Assembly (NCBI GenBank): GCA_029532415.1
Contig: JAQOTA010000014.1
Location: 434,001-498,000 of the forward strand
DNA from: Marasmius tenuissimus
Taxonomy: Eukaryota > Basidiomycota > Agaricomycetes > Agaricales > Marasmiaceae
Length of the DNA: 64,000 bases
Reading direction: 5' to 3'
Both the position numbers and the translations under genes were made by a program. Numbering within the stretch: position 1 is the stretch's first letter; each line of letters starts with the position of its first letter. Positions 12,896-24,066 of this stretch are shown one piece after another. The notes under the pieces were generated by a model. The model ran no database searches and was not told where the DNA came from. It worked only from the letters and a program-made list of their open reading frames with translations.

Positions 12896-13660
12896 GAACC
12901 GGAACAACGTTCAAAGACTGGGAGGCGTGAAGAGTGGGAAAAAGGCTGAGTCTGAATGTAGCAGGGACGCGTGGAGAGCGTACGGTGCTTTTTTACGCGT
13001 AACAAACGCGACCTGAGAGGTAGATGTGGGTGGTGCACAAGTACGAGGCGCAAAAAAAAATCTTGGGCGGCCTTTTTGAGGTTGCGGAGCCTCAAATCTG
13101 ATCTCTTCGAGAGCAAATATTTGGCCCCTCAGAAGCATTGCGAGCTCAAAACGTTGCGAGGTGAGGTGAGGCACCATGAGTTCGGCGAGGTCTGTCAAGA
13201 ACAGGTTAAGCGAGTAGAAGAAATGGTGAGTATCTCTGAAAAAAAATACAAGTTATATGAGACGTCAAACCTTCAGCAATTGACGAATGACGAGCTCTCT
13301 TCAACATTTCCTGGGTTTCTGAGTTCTCGAGCTGACAAGCTGGAGTGAGGTGACAACAAGCTCCAAGTAAGACAAAGAGTAAAGTGCGTGATTTGAGTAG
13401 AGGATCCACGGCCACTCGGGCGAAGATATTACAGTTTCAAGACCACAGGAATGCTCACAGCAGTCAAAAGGTGAAGGTGGTGGTAGACGGGAAGGGATCT
13501 GGAGGTTGTACCCGGAGTCGTGCTGAGCTGGCATGTTTGTCGTAACAAACATACCTCTCGGCCCGGTCACACAAACGGAAGTTCGGAAATTCGGAAAACC
13601 TGTATCATCACACCGACTCACTCTGAGAGAATGATTTGAGCCTCCAAACAAGTTCATTTT

Positions 13661-14529
13661 TCAAATGAATACACTATCCAACACTGAGATATAAACTTTA
13701 CAATGCAGACAGTCTAACCATTGGCCCGTAGCCGAGTCCTGAAACTGCAGCTTGCCTCTCGAGTACCTATCTTCAAGCACACTGATTTCAGTCCGGGCTG
13801 AACCACTCTGCTGCTCCAAATCGGCCATTTCGAGGTTATCAATGCACTGTATCAGGTATCTGATACGCCTCGTCAACCGCTGGCACTCTTTCCATTCCTT
13901 TCCAGCCCCATATTCATTCAGGACACTGTTACCGATCTTCCCTACTGCATCGAGCATGGAATTGAAGGTCTTGTAGGAAAGGTCGAGCGGTGAAGGCTGG
14001 TTCTGGCGGACGGCAGATTGTGTCCATGCCAAGTATTCATGGTATATCCGTTTGAGGTACTCCGATCCTGAGTTTGAGAGGTACACGTTAATGTTCTTCT
14101 CCAGATTTCGGAGCTCCCCAAGAGTGTTCCTATAGTATCAGAGGTCTGAGTTGATTGCAAGAAATATGATAGATAGCTCACGTACTGCATGTACTCGGTG
14201 TGAGCTGTTTCCTCCCAGAATATCCTCTTCTTCTCTCCAATGACAGCTTTCCTCTCCTTTCGCTCGAGATCCCTGGATCAAGATATGGTATCATGTCCAA
14301 TCATAAGCGAGAGCATGTAGACGGATGTCAAGATTCAGGACACACATTTCCTTTGCATATCGTTCTTGCCTTTTAGCGCGAATCTTGTCTTCATTACTGC
14401 GTGCAAGGTGAGTTATTTCGAGTTTTATGAGTATCAAATGGCCAAATACCGTTAATAATAGCGCTTGTGCTTGTCTTTGGTAGCCTGCTGCTGATCCTTT
14501 TTAGTTTTGTGGCGCCGGGGAGCAGGCAT
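13661..14529 (-). pseudogene. Small basic coiled-coil KDZ accessory gene with early stop
   Basis: Exons 14529-14450, 14396-14346, 14272-14186 and 14129-13661 join in phase to 229 codons including the stop. Codon 26 is TAA (14454-14452). It sits in the motif RYY-stop-RNEDKIRAK, where a residue such as Gln or Glu is expected: the gene at 31953 has the comparable RYYSQHKGEI. The first ~45 residues are strongly basic. The rest is a long predicted helix/coiled coil ending in a C-terminal region with no known domain. Either this copy is dead, or translation restarts at the Met encoded across the next junction. Function unknown; DNA binding is plausible from the basic head. It is transcribed away from the gene at 14870. 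Confidence 0.72.
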
Positions 14530-14869
14530 GATGGTGGTAGAGATGAGAGCGTAGACGCGGCTGAGTTATAACTCATCGTGAAGGGTTCCCCGTTGGATGT
14601 GCGTTCCGACCGTTTCATCAAATCCAGAATTTTTACAGCGGGTGCGTATTCATGTGTACCTGTGCCCTCTCTTATTACATTTTGAGATTTCGAGGAGAGA
14701 GTGAGTGGAAAAATTCAAAACCATCATTTTGAGATGACCGACCATTTCGGCAACTGCCGACAGGCTTAGACGTTGAGCGAATAGAGCTCGAACCATTTTT
14801 TTACACTCACCACCACCTATTTCAAGAGAAGGATAGGAGAATAAGGACTGCCAAGACTGTAGAACTATT

Positions 14870-15595
14870 ATGGCGGAAAACGGTACGAGAGCTACACAAT
14901 AATTTTTGTTCGAGTGCTGATACTACACAGAGGTCATTTCCGATATCTCGGATACCGAAACCATGTGCAGTGTTTTGGATATGTCAGAAACTTCCGACAC
15001 CCTGACCATGGTGGATGCGGCAGAACTTCCGGACCCCCCTATCGACCCTCTTTTCTACCTCGATGCACCCTTTGAACCATACCTCACTCAAAAACGGTAC
15101 GACAATTTTCGTGAATTCAAGAGAAACCATCCTCGAGAGTTTGCCCTTCTTCCGCCCCCATATTCGATCGAGTTCGCCTTCAATGACCTCGTGAACGCCA
15201 CATCTCGAGCGTTCCTCACAGCCCAGGCTACATCGCCCTCCTGCACCAGCCCTGGTACTAGCACGGAGTTTCAAACCATTGCGCATTGTCTCGGCACTCA
15301 TCTTGACACGTCTGTCCCTCCTACCGATTGCGGCTCGATGGGTAATTATCTTGAGGTCAAGCGGATGATGTTAGCGAGTGTGATGAAGTTCGCCGAGGTA
15401 TGGCAAAACTGCCTCCCTGACGGTGTGGACAAGAGACTTCTGTTCAAGGTGTGAGAGCTGCTCTTTTCCGTACCTTGATCTCTAACCGCGCGACGAAACA
15501 AGGATATCCTCAAGTTCATCCGCGAAAAAGCCGAGGCAAGACGAAAGGATGACAGTGTGAAGTTGAGGTTGGGAGAGGAAATATTCCAATACTGA
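14870..15595 (+). CDS. 207-aa KDZ-element protein, unknown function
   Basis: Three exons, 14870-14882, 14931-15448 and 15503-15595, join in phase to 207 aa. The first exon is only 13 nt (MAEN plus one base) with a consensus-like GTACGA donor; a 48-nt intron follows. The N-terminal 30 residues are acidic and rich in Ser/Asp/Glu. The core contains PPIDPLFYLDAPFEPYL and a YDNFREFKRNHPREF helix, and the C-terminus is a charged helix. There is no membrane segment, signal peptide or recognised domain. It is the only plus-strand gene in the element, divergent from the basic-protein gene (340 bp between starts) and convergent with the transposase gene. The 3' junction could use either of two adjacent GT donors. 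Confidence 0.65.
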
Positions 15596-15849
15596 GATGC
15601 AAATTGGAAGGAAGTTCTGGAACAGGATTTAGAGACGAGCAGATGGATACGCTGGAAGAATGGGGCACTACCTTGATGAAGTTGATTTCATTGAGTCCAG
15701 GGTCATTCACAACAAGGGTAGGTACTTCGGAGCCACAGCTGGAGTCGTGATTCGACTATCCAACTCCAGTTCTCCCTTGTAAGCTTCTCCTTTCCTTCCG
15801 TTGTATACACATGTAGCCAGTAGTATATATATATGAATGATAGTATCTA

Positions 15850-18800
15850 CTACACAGGAACGGTGCGCACAAGGTTAGCGAGATATTTTCGAAAGCGGAA
15901 AATGTCCTGCTCCTCAATATGAGCGTAGTCAAAACCACGAATAACTGCAGCTATCACCCAAAGGACCCAGATCCCGCAATCATAGCCGTCAGTTTGTACC
16001 CTGTGCACCTGAAGTGGCCGTGCTGTCCATGTCGATAGAGCCGATAGTGAAGCAAAGGCGGGGACGAAACCATGGTCCCTCGCCATCATCACCAGACGAC
16101 GAAAGACAGCTTGTATCCTCTGTCGTAATATACGTGTGAGTGAAGATGTGAAGGCCAAAGTGACAGAAACATACCGGAAGCCAGTGAGATATGAACTCGT
16201 GCGACCCGAAGCTGTCGAAAACCCGGATCTCTTCGCGCTGTACTTGTATTACAGCGAGCGCCCAGTGATGCTCATCTTTGTCGTGAATGGGGAGTATCCA
16301 GACTGGTTTGGCCCAGTACTTTGTAGGGCTCGCAATCCGCCAAGCCGTTTCGGTGCGGGTACTGTTCTTGAGGACCTCATGGACAACATATGTCGAGAGA
16401 ATGGCACAGTCAACTTCAGATACGCGGAAGTTCTGCTGAAGCAGAGCACTGCATCCGTTGATGCACTCATCATCCAGCCATTGTGTTGCACCATCAAGTC
16501 GTGCGTATTGAGGTGAGTTGAAGACATATTGGACACCGGCGAGATTTCGAAATGAGCGTGCTGCCTGCGCGGTACGGTCGAATGGAGGGAAAGGATGACC
16601 CTTGATGCCATGCCAAAGAACAGCATCAATCCGGAGCGCCTAGAAAACCGAGAAACGTGAGTATGATCAACTTATCGCATGACTAGAGTACCACATACTG
16701 ATGTTGTCCATTCCAAGGGCATGGTATCTTCATCGTCATCTAACTCACATTCGACCATCACATCTGCAAGGGCAAGCCGTTCCCCGGTGATTTCGATTTC
16801 ATCGTCTTCGCCATCTTCACACTCGTCAGTAGCGTTGTCGGCCTGCTCGGCTTGCGAGGGGTCAAATTGCGTGTGAACAGGTGAGTTCAATAGCAACAAT
16901 GGCAGTCGGGAAGGTGATGTTGGTAGAGGAGGGATATACGAGGTTGGAGGTAGTACAGACTAGGTCGAAGGAGGTTTGGAGGAAGTCGAGATATCAGTGG
17001 GGGACGGTTGAGAAAGCCACCGCTCGACAGATTCGATCTGGTCCTTGAATAACGTTGCTGGTACAAAGGGATTCGACCAAGTGCCGACGAGCAACAAATG
17101 GTCTCGAAGGCGACTATGGAGGAGGGTGTGGTATTTAATATCTGAACGAGTAATTCTAACGGTCAGTACCATTGAATGAAGGCAGTGAAAAGGAAAAGCT
17201 TACATTGTCGATCCTGAGTCATGAACATCAGTGCCTGAAGCTCGCGGCCGAACCACGAGAGAAGGTTGAGTGCCTCCTTCTCGAGACGTGCCCTCTCTTC
17301 AGCGCAACGATCTAAGTTAAGGAAAGATCTTATCCCCTTCCGAATATCCTCGTCCACGAGCCATTTCAGCGGAGTCTCTGTCTTCGAAATCCAGACATCC
17401 TCCCACAGGTGAGATGTCTCCATATCACGAAGGGATGCCAGTTGAGTAGGCAGCCGACTGGGCACTGGCACCTTGTAGTGTGGTTGATGATGTTCCTCGA
17501 GGTACGTAATGTGTTGGTTGTACTTGCGTATCAGATTTTCGAAGGCGGCCGCACGACGAGAGATGGAATTTCGTGTGATTTGATGAAGTCGCGTACCTTT
17601 GATGGAACTTGGTCAACGGAAGATGGAATCCAGACGAGTTCAAACATACCCAAGGCCTCGTTCACCCCTCCAATGGCCCCGTCCACTCGATCCCACTCAT
17701 AAAACGTCCCGATCGCCTTTTTCCGAATGGTTAGCTTGAGGTCTCGAGCAAGTAGTAGATTGTGAAGGAACTCAAGCGGTATGTCCTTGAGCTCGGGGAA
17801 TTGATGGTCGATGTTGAGCGAGGTGTACAGCCCCTCGGCCTCGGATTTGAGCTCCTTATGCAACTTTTCCATGTTGCGAAGGCTGAAGGTGGCGTCTGAC
17901 GGGGCGAAGGCCATCTTTTTTATCGTGGCCCTCATCTCGGCTATCTCCTCCTCAAGGGTGTCAATTTGAGCTTGAAGCTGAAGAACTTTCGTAAGCTCCT
18001 TCTTGAGACGAGCTGGTGCCACTGAGCAATGACAAGAGTAAGTTAATCACAGATATCATCCAATTGGGAGGCAGACTTGAGAACCTACATGCACGGACAG
18101 AGCCTTGAGCATCCTTCTGCTCATCCCAGTAGTGGCGGAGCACATCGAGAGTCGTATCCAACTTCCTCAGCATCCGCACGGCCTCAGCTTCCTTCTTCTG
18201 AATGTTCTTGTGCAGCCGCTTGCGGATCCACGCGCCGAGCCCTTCACGGAGATCCATCGCGACTGAATCGCATTGACGGTCTAGCATCCAACACCTCTTT
18301 GCGCGCTGAAACAGATGTGAGATAGACGGAGGCTGAATCGTGATAAAAAACATACCGATGCTCGTTTCTCAAGCCCAATCATTCTGCGGAGGCGAGACCA
18401 AAGGCGTTCGGTCCCCTCTCCATCGGTGATTCCAAGCCCTATTCGCATACGCAGGTTGTAATGGAGTTGACATGCCCACTGATGACCATAAGCATGCATC
18501 ACTGCAGTTGCGAGCTGCAAGCGAGGCGCAACGGCCTCAGGTAGTAGGTCATACTGATAGATCTCAAGATAAGCGAGCGCAAAGAAATTGATACCACAAC
18601 CTTCGAACTCACCAACTGGATGCTGCGGTCAAGGACACAAGCAATGTCATATAACCCAACGACTGTCGCAGAGTCCGGGATCATTTCAAAGAGAGCCACA
18701 AGAAGCGCAACGGCATCCTTCTGTTGCTCTCCAGGTGTGTTAATGGAGACCATAAAAAGCGGAATATCATGCCTGCAAACAAGGGCCATGACGCCGTTCT

Positions 18801-20463
18801 CGTCGAAGGCCTCATTTGACTGCCGCTTGTTGTCACCACTGGCCGCCTTGTATGACTCCTGGTCTGCGTCCACAATGTCGTCTGGTAACTTTGTCGTACG
18901 TCGTCGAGGTGGGCGTGCTCGTGCTGCGTTAACGCGAGCACCGATATTGTCAACAAATTCTTTGGAGAGGAATCGGGTGGACTGGTGGAAGGGAACGCCA
19001 TCACCACCCGACTTCAGGTGGCGGTGGTGGAAGTTCCCGTCAAGCGCTACATGCAAATCACCCCCCCTGAGTCAAAAGCAAGTTAGATAGAGGTCAATAC
19101 TGTATGCAAACACAACTTACCACTGGAATGACTGGCCGAACTGATTTCCACCAAAACACGCGGGGCACAAACGCTGAAGATACGGATCGCAGCTCCCCTG
19201 AGATGGTGGCCGTGGTGATCGAGAGCCGGTGGAAGCAGGAGGTGGCTCCTCCCTCAAGGTCTCGGAGGCAGAGGGTTGATCCAACGTTGTGGGCGTGCGA
19301 GCAGAGGGTGCAGGTGCAGGAGACGAGGTTGTGGGTGCAGGAGTTGAGGTTGCAGCAATGGGAGAAACCAGGGTTGGAGACTTAGGTAGTAAGGTGTATG
19401 CTGTCGAGGTCGCAAGGGGCGAAGGGTGAGACGCCGGAACATCGAGGACAGGAAGGCTCTGCTTAACCGTCTCGACCTTTTGCGTAACGTAGCGATCAAC
19501 CTCGTTCACGAGGGTATCAAACCATTGTAAAGAGTTGCCTAAGGCCCGGCGGATGGGATCTTGCATAGCTTCCCCCTAGAAAAAGACATGAGCCAAACAG
19601 AACGTGAAAAGATTGGTAGGTAACTCACTGTAGTACCAAGCAGACGCAGACCTCGCCTCCGGTAAAGAGAGCTCAATGCATTTGCAAGAGCGGTTACAGC
19701 ATCGGACAACTGCTGGCAAAGCGTACGGTAGAATTCTAAGAGGTCGAGAGATATCGCCATCTGTGGTTGGGATGGTGATGTGGGGAAGAGGCCGTGAGCA
19801 ATAAGAACCTGAGGGAGGGTTCGACAACAACAGTGGTGGAATGTCTCCATTCGATGATCTGAAAAGCGGTCAGTCCTCGTATCAAAGCCAAAAAAGAGGA
19901 ATGAACAACATACAATTGAAATAAATCGTGTGGATCGTCACGACATCCACAACGCACAACCCGGAGGAACATGGATTTGAGGGGGGGCGAGCAACATCCT
20001 CCGGGTATTTGCCAACTGTCCTATCCCAATAGTCTAAGAGAGGATCCACCATCAACCTCATGGTCTCATTCCAACACCTTTTCTTGTCCTCCTCCTCATC
20101 TTTCCTGGACGGCTTGACCGGTGAGCATGCTGAGGAAGGGGGGAGGGCGTCATCCATATCGAAGTCGTAGGAATCCATGGGCCCCATATTGACGGAAGGC
20201 ATTTCCGAGTCCAGATGAGGCGTAGTGGGGCAGGAAGGGGTGGATGTGGATTCTGCATTTGAGGTAGATGGAGAATTGGAGGTGGATTCGGTTTGAGGTT
20301 GGCCGTTGCTCATCCTTTTGAGCTGTTGCTTCAACGATGCCAACCGCAATGACTGTATGCCTAGATCGACGAGTTGTCTATTCTTCTGTTTCCGCTTTTT
20401 CTGTGGGCTGTCGGGGGTAACACCCATCGTCGCGCGCTTTGCTAGATTTTTGAGGCCAGTCAT
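15850..20463 (-). CDS. CxC1-type KDZ transposase fused to Ulp1-like protease
   Basis: Eleven exons join in phase: 20463-19914, 19858-19629, 19575-19121, 19066-18613, 18562-18356, 18305-18089, 18021-17650, 17596-17204, 17141-16699, 16639-16175, 16119-15850 (1,351 residues). Introns are 50-67 nt. An N-terminal CxC1-like cysteine cluster (GLCVVDV, then HHCCC, GLFPTSPSQP) is followed by the KDZ transposase core: D421 in HVALDGNF, D552 in LYDIACVLDRS, and DGEGTERLW at 610-618. The C-terminal third is an Ulp1/C48-type cysteine protease: LDDECINGC, H1232 in HHWALAVI, D1249 in VFDSFGS, and Q1304 and C1310 in QTDGYDCGIW, so the triad is complete. Transposase and protease parts are joined by an acidic linker. 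The only defect is an in-frame TAG at 16962-16960 (codon 1020) in that linker. It could be a nonsense change or the 3' end of a poorly marked intron. The transposase should cut and join the TIRs; the protease would act on SUMO/ubiquitin-like conjugates. Confidence 0.87.
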
Positions 20464-20643
20464 TTCAGACGGAACGGTGAATTTGCGAGTGAAAAACGAT
20501 ATTATATTGAAGTAAGGATTATACGAGGTAGAATAGAAGGAATTAAGAGGAGGATAGATAGAACGAACGCGTCCTCGAGCGTGTCGAGGTCGTTGATGAG
20601 GTGGTCGGAGGGAAAGAAGCGTAACGGGTGGTGACAGGCGCGA

Positions 20644-20746
20644 GGGTACCTCATTTCCGAGGTAGACCCGATGGAGGGGTTTCTGACGTACAAAGAACCC
20701 CCCCTCGGAGGCCTACCTCACCCTGTGACAAGTCGTGCCTAAGGTG
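20644..20746 (-). repeat. KDZ right terminal inverted repeat
   Basis: Read on the minus strand it begins CACCTTAGGCACGACTTGT. It contains the palindrome 20659-20719, with arms GAGGTAGACCC and GGCCTACCTC and the inner block TTCTTTGTACGTCAGAAACC. It matches the left TIR with scattered substitutions. Confidence 0.88.
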
Positions 20747-20754
20747 CTAGACGT
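20747..20754. repeat. Target-site duplication, right copy (CTAGACGT)
   Basis: Identical to 8665-8672 and directly abutting the right TIR. Confidence 0.9.
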
Positions 20755-20839
20755 AAAGAGCTTTCCCATCGCACGTGATAGTCAACACACATAATCAAAA
20801 CAGTTGAATATTGAGGGTGGTTCCCTGAAGCCAAAGCTG

Positions 20840-21560
20840 CATCTCCTGATCGCTCACGCTTCGCTCGTTGCGGAGGAGCTAGCTCATGGGAGCTGCATTC
20901 AGATCGTTACGCCTTGGGTCTAGGTGAGAGTGCAGTTCTGGAGGGCTCCATAGATACTTACCGTGGGATCTGGTTTCACAGAACTGGAGGGGTATGGCTC
21001 ACGAGAGCTGGATGTTTCCCGGTAAGATTTTTGGCTCTCAGGAGCTGGATACACGCTCGCTGATGCTCTAGTTCTGTAGAACTCGACCGGGAATTGGTGC
21101 CGCCGCTGTTCGAATTTGGATTAGGTTCCGAGGAGCTCGATGGTTCATGGTGAGCGTTGGAGTTCTCGGGAGCTGGATATCTGCTGATCGCGGTCATGGT
21201 TCCCCAGGGCTGGATGATTGTAGCCGACAAATACGGTGCCACGGAGCTCGATGTGTCTCGCTCTTGGGAGCTGGTAGCCTCCAGGTAAGGTGTGTGGCTC
21301 TCAGGAGCTGAATCCCGCCAAGAGAGACTCTGGTTCCCTGGCGCTCGACAAGTAATTGGTGTCAATACCATTCGTACTTGTGTTGGGTTCCCAGGAGCTC
21401 GATGGTTCAAGGTGAGTGTTCCATCCAGTTCTTGAGAGCCAAATCACCGCTGATGGCGATCTGGCTCTCCAGAGCTCGGCTGGCAAAGGTCAAGCAGGTG
21501 GTGCTGCAGAACTAATGGCAATTTGGCTCTGAGGAGCTATGTCCATCCAGGTGAGACGTA
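20840..21560. repeat. Degenerate hairpin-rich repeat array
   Basis: Many diverged units recur about every 40-70 bp, built on GGCTCTCAGGAGCTGGAT and GGTTCCCAGGAGCTCGATGG. Each core (AGCTCCTGAGAGC on one strand) is close to self-complementary. No gene frame runs through it. The same core occurs in the satellite at 46.5-47.8 kb in the opposite orientation. The stretch from 20755 to 20840 and the ~180 bp before the next gene show nothing else. Confidence 0.6.
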
Positions 21561-21739
21561 CAGTTCTGCGGGACCGCGCACATGCTAAATGAAGCCCAGT
21601 TCCATAGGGCCTGTTGGGGCATCGCTGTAGATGCTGTCCGTATCATACACTAGATGTGTTTTCATGTATGTCATATATACTGCAAAATCTATACTAACGT
21701 CCAGGCCATGCACATAAAACCTTCCGGTTGCATGATTGG

Positions 21740-23662
21740 TTATGATTGCGATCCCCAAGTCTCCAGCCCCTCTCTCACTCTGCCCCACGTCTCCAGCTGA
21801 CCTCTGACTTCAACGGATTCTAACCCCAGATTCAACAGCTCTAACCTTCGCTCGTTAATCTTTGCGCCTGGACTCCAGGTTGACGGGTTTTGAGACCAAC
21901 TGTGCTCCAAGGCCAGAAGCAACCATGCAGAATGAAGCCTTCCCCTCTTCTCAGCTAGTGGGAGAACCCATGACTCGACCATGTCAAGGAAGGTATGTGT
22001 GGTTTGATTCTCTGTCCCGAACGGTAGTTGCTCATCTGCCCACCTTCCAACATGGATTGTCAGTGACTGTAAATCTGGCAGCACCGTCCCTCTCTTCAGT
22101 ATCTTCCACATGTCTTCTGAGGCTTTGTCTTCTCCCCAATGTCTCCATCGTCTCATCGTGACACATAATGATTCTGTTTGCGGTGTTTTTGCGAACAGAT
22201 CATATAGCCCTCCAGCCTCCCTCGTAGCGCTGACATCTGGATCACTTGTCAACGGACACGGGATATACATTGTTTGCGGCGAACATTGAGAGCGATGAAG
22301 GAAGCTTAGAACAGAGGTGATCGCTGCTGGATGCCTGGAGAATGGTAGTGCGAGTTCCTGGAGCACTGGAGCTGAGATGTACTCTAGGAATAGGCTCGAC
22401 GGAGGCTCATTCATCCCGCTGTAACTGGCGAGGAGGCTAGTCAGCTGGTTGAGTACGGTTACCGGGGTGTTCAGTCGGTCCCCTGCAATAGATTCGTTCC
22501 AGTCTTCGATGTCGAATGCGAGAGACACGAGATTGGGACAGCCCTTCACCACGCGAAGGAAGTCTGCCTTGCTCACCTGCCTTGAGATCTTGAACGTTTT
22601 CAATCCGTAGAACCTATCCTCGCCCATCGCCACCACATGATCCACTTCCAGATGCACCAATTGCGGCGATAGCATAACTCTTCGAATGTGTCCCAGGTAG
22701 TCGAGGCTGGGTGTCCCGTATCTCCCGCTGTGATGATCCAGCTTCAGGCTTTTGAGCGACCGGAAGTAAGGTGCACAATCCAGCCCGTACCCATCGAGGT
22801 TTCCAATTGGACAGGTAAGGATTTCGGTGTATTCTGCCAGCACCTCTCCCAGTTCTCCACCCAGCTCCGAGCGAAGTTCACTAGTCACCCAGCCACCCCA
22901 GTGATCTGCTCCGACGAGACGTATGATCCGCTTGTGGGCGTGCCCACGACGCAATGCTCTTAACAGCGCATTCGCCTCCTGGACGCAAAGAGACCCGAGC
23001 TCCACTGTGATTCTTGACCATAGTGCTGGGTCGTTCATCGCGACCTGCCACCAATACCAACACACCGCCTCCAATGCGCCTGGTCGATTTTCTTTGCGAC
23101 CGTAGGTCATGACAATAGGTTCATACGCAATTCTGTGTGGTGTGCAATCGCTCAACCCCCATCGCTCTGAAGATCTTCCAGGACCCTCGTCACTTCCTTC
23201 GGGAAGACATGCCATGTTAAAGATTCTACCCAGCAGCTCTGGCGGCAATCTCCAAATCGGCGCAGCACAAGAATACCGCCTCTCCACATTAACCGCTATC
23301 ATCTCCTGCCGGTTCTCCAATTCTTCCAACTTCCTCCGCAATTCCTCTATCCTGCAGTCCAGTTTCATTATTGCTGCCTCGTCCACCGTGATCCAGGAGC
23401 GGTTCGCCTCCGCATTGAACGTGTTGTGAAGGATATCGCGCTGGCGAAAGACTCTCGTGTCGATGGACGGGCTACATTCTTCGTTGGAATCGAAGCCGCA
23501 TTCACTACAAAGGAGACTGACATCTTCCTCCGCTGCCGTGGACGTTTGAACAAACTCTATAAATTTTATCACTGTTTCTATATCTTAGGAATCAGACTGG
23601 GATGAATGTATTCACGCACCATCCTTCAATTGACGCGGCTGTCTAGCGTTCCTGTGCTCCAT
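21740..23662 (-). CDS. F-box / LRR-like protein
   Basis: Two exons, 23662-23620 and 23577-21740, give 626 aa. The short first exon (MEHRNARQPRQLKD) is needed because the long frame has no ATG near its 5' end; the 42-nt intron is short but has GT, AG and a CTGATT branch-like site. A coiled coil (about residues 85-115, MKLDCRIEELRRKLEELENRQ) leads into an F-box: IWRLPPELLGRIFNMACLP, then after an insert VCWYWWQVAMNDPALW. The rest alternates short strands and helices like the degenerate LRRs of agaric F-box proteins (SLKSLKLDHH, PQLVHLEVDH, LQSLTIHV). F-box proteins bind Skp1 and recruit substrates to SCF ubiquitin ligases; the substrate is unknown. It is followed 3' by the hairpin array. Confidence 0.82.
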
Positions 23663-24066
23663 TGTTTGTTGTAGAAGTTGGGGCGTTGTAAGATGTTTTA
23701 CTTATGCGTGAAATCCCGATATCCCAAAAAGGATGAAATTTACACAGTTAGATTTGATCGCCCTTGACTCAAGCCAATATCCTGAAAGATACTGAGGAAG
23801 AAGGAAAGTTAATTGGTGTAGTGGTATTCTGTGCTAAATAGGTATTGCGGAACGCTCGCATATGTGAGGAGATGTTCAAGTCCCCGTGTGTACTTTTTAT
23901 CCCCTTGTCATCAGGTTCTCATTTGTGTGTGCATCCCGTTCCCCGAACCCATTTGTTGCGCCAGGGAAATGCTGACATTCGCTCACAATAGAAAAGATTG
24001 GTGAGGTATACAAAACAGCATCAAATTTCTAGAAAAACTATCCAACATGCTCGAGCTAGACTCTAC
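23663..24066. other. Intergenic, between two F-box genes
   Basis: This is the promoter of the downstream gene and the 3' flank of the upstream one, both on the minus strand. I see no frame, RNA gene or repeat. The two genes are tandem members of the same superfamily but not obviously recent duplicates. Confidence 0.5.

Larger units (their letters stand above)
8673..20746. mobile_element. Complete 12-kb KDZ DNA transposon
   Basis: Both ends start CACCTTAGGCACG(G/A)CTTGT in inverted orientation. The element is flanked by the perfect 8-bp duplication CTAGACGT. Inside are a KDZ transposase-Ulp1 gene (minus), a small basic coiled-coil gene (minus), a 207-aa gene (plus) and a ~1,053-aa gene (minus). 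The TIRs extend imperfectly for about 100 bp and each contains a strong palindrome. The intact target duplication argues for a single insertion without later end loss. Two of the four genes have one premature stop each, so this copy may be only recently disabled. KDZ elements are cut-and-paste DNA transposons abundant in Agaricomycetes. Confidence 0.9.

Noticed and set aside
19061..19068. Possible frameshift at a run of seven C (seven G on the minus strand) in the transposase gene
   Set aside because: One of the G residues belongs to the CAG acceptor; with the intron ending at 19067 the frame is exact (W-G-G-D).
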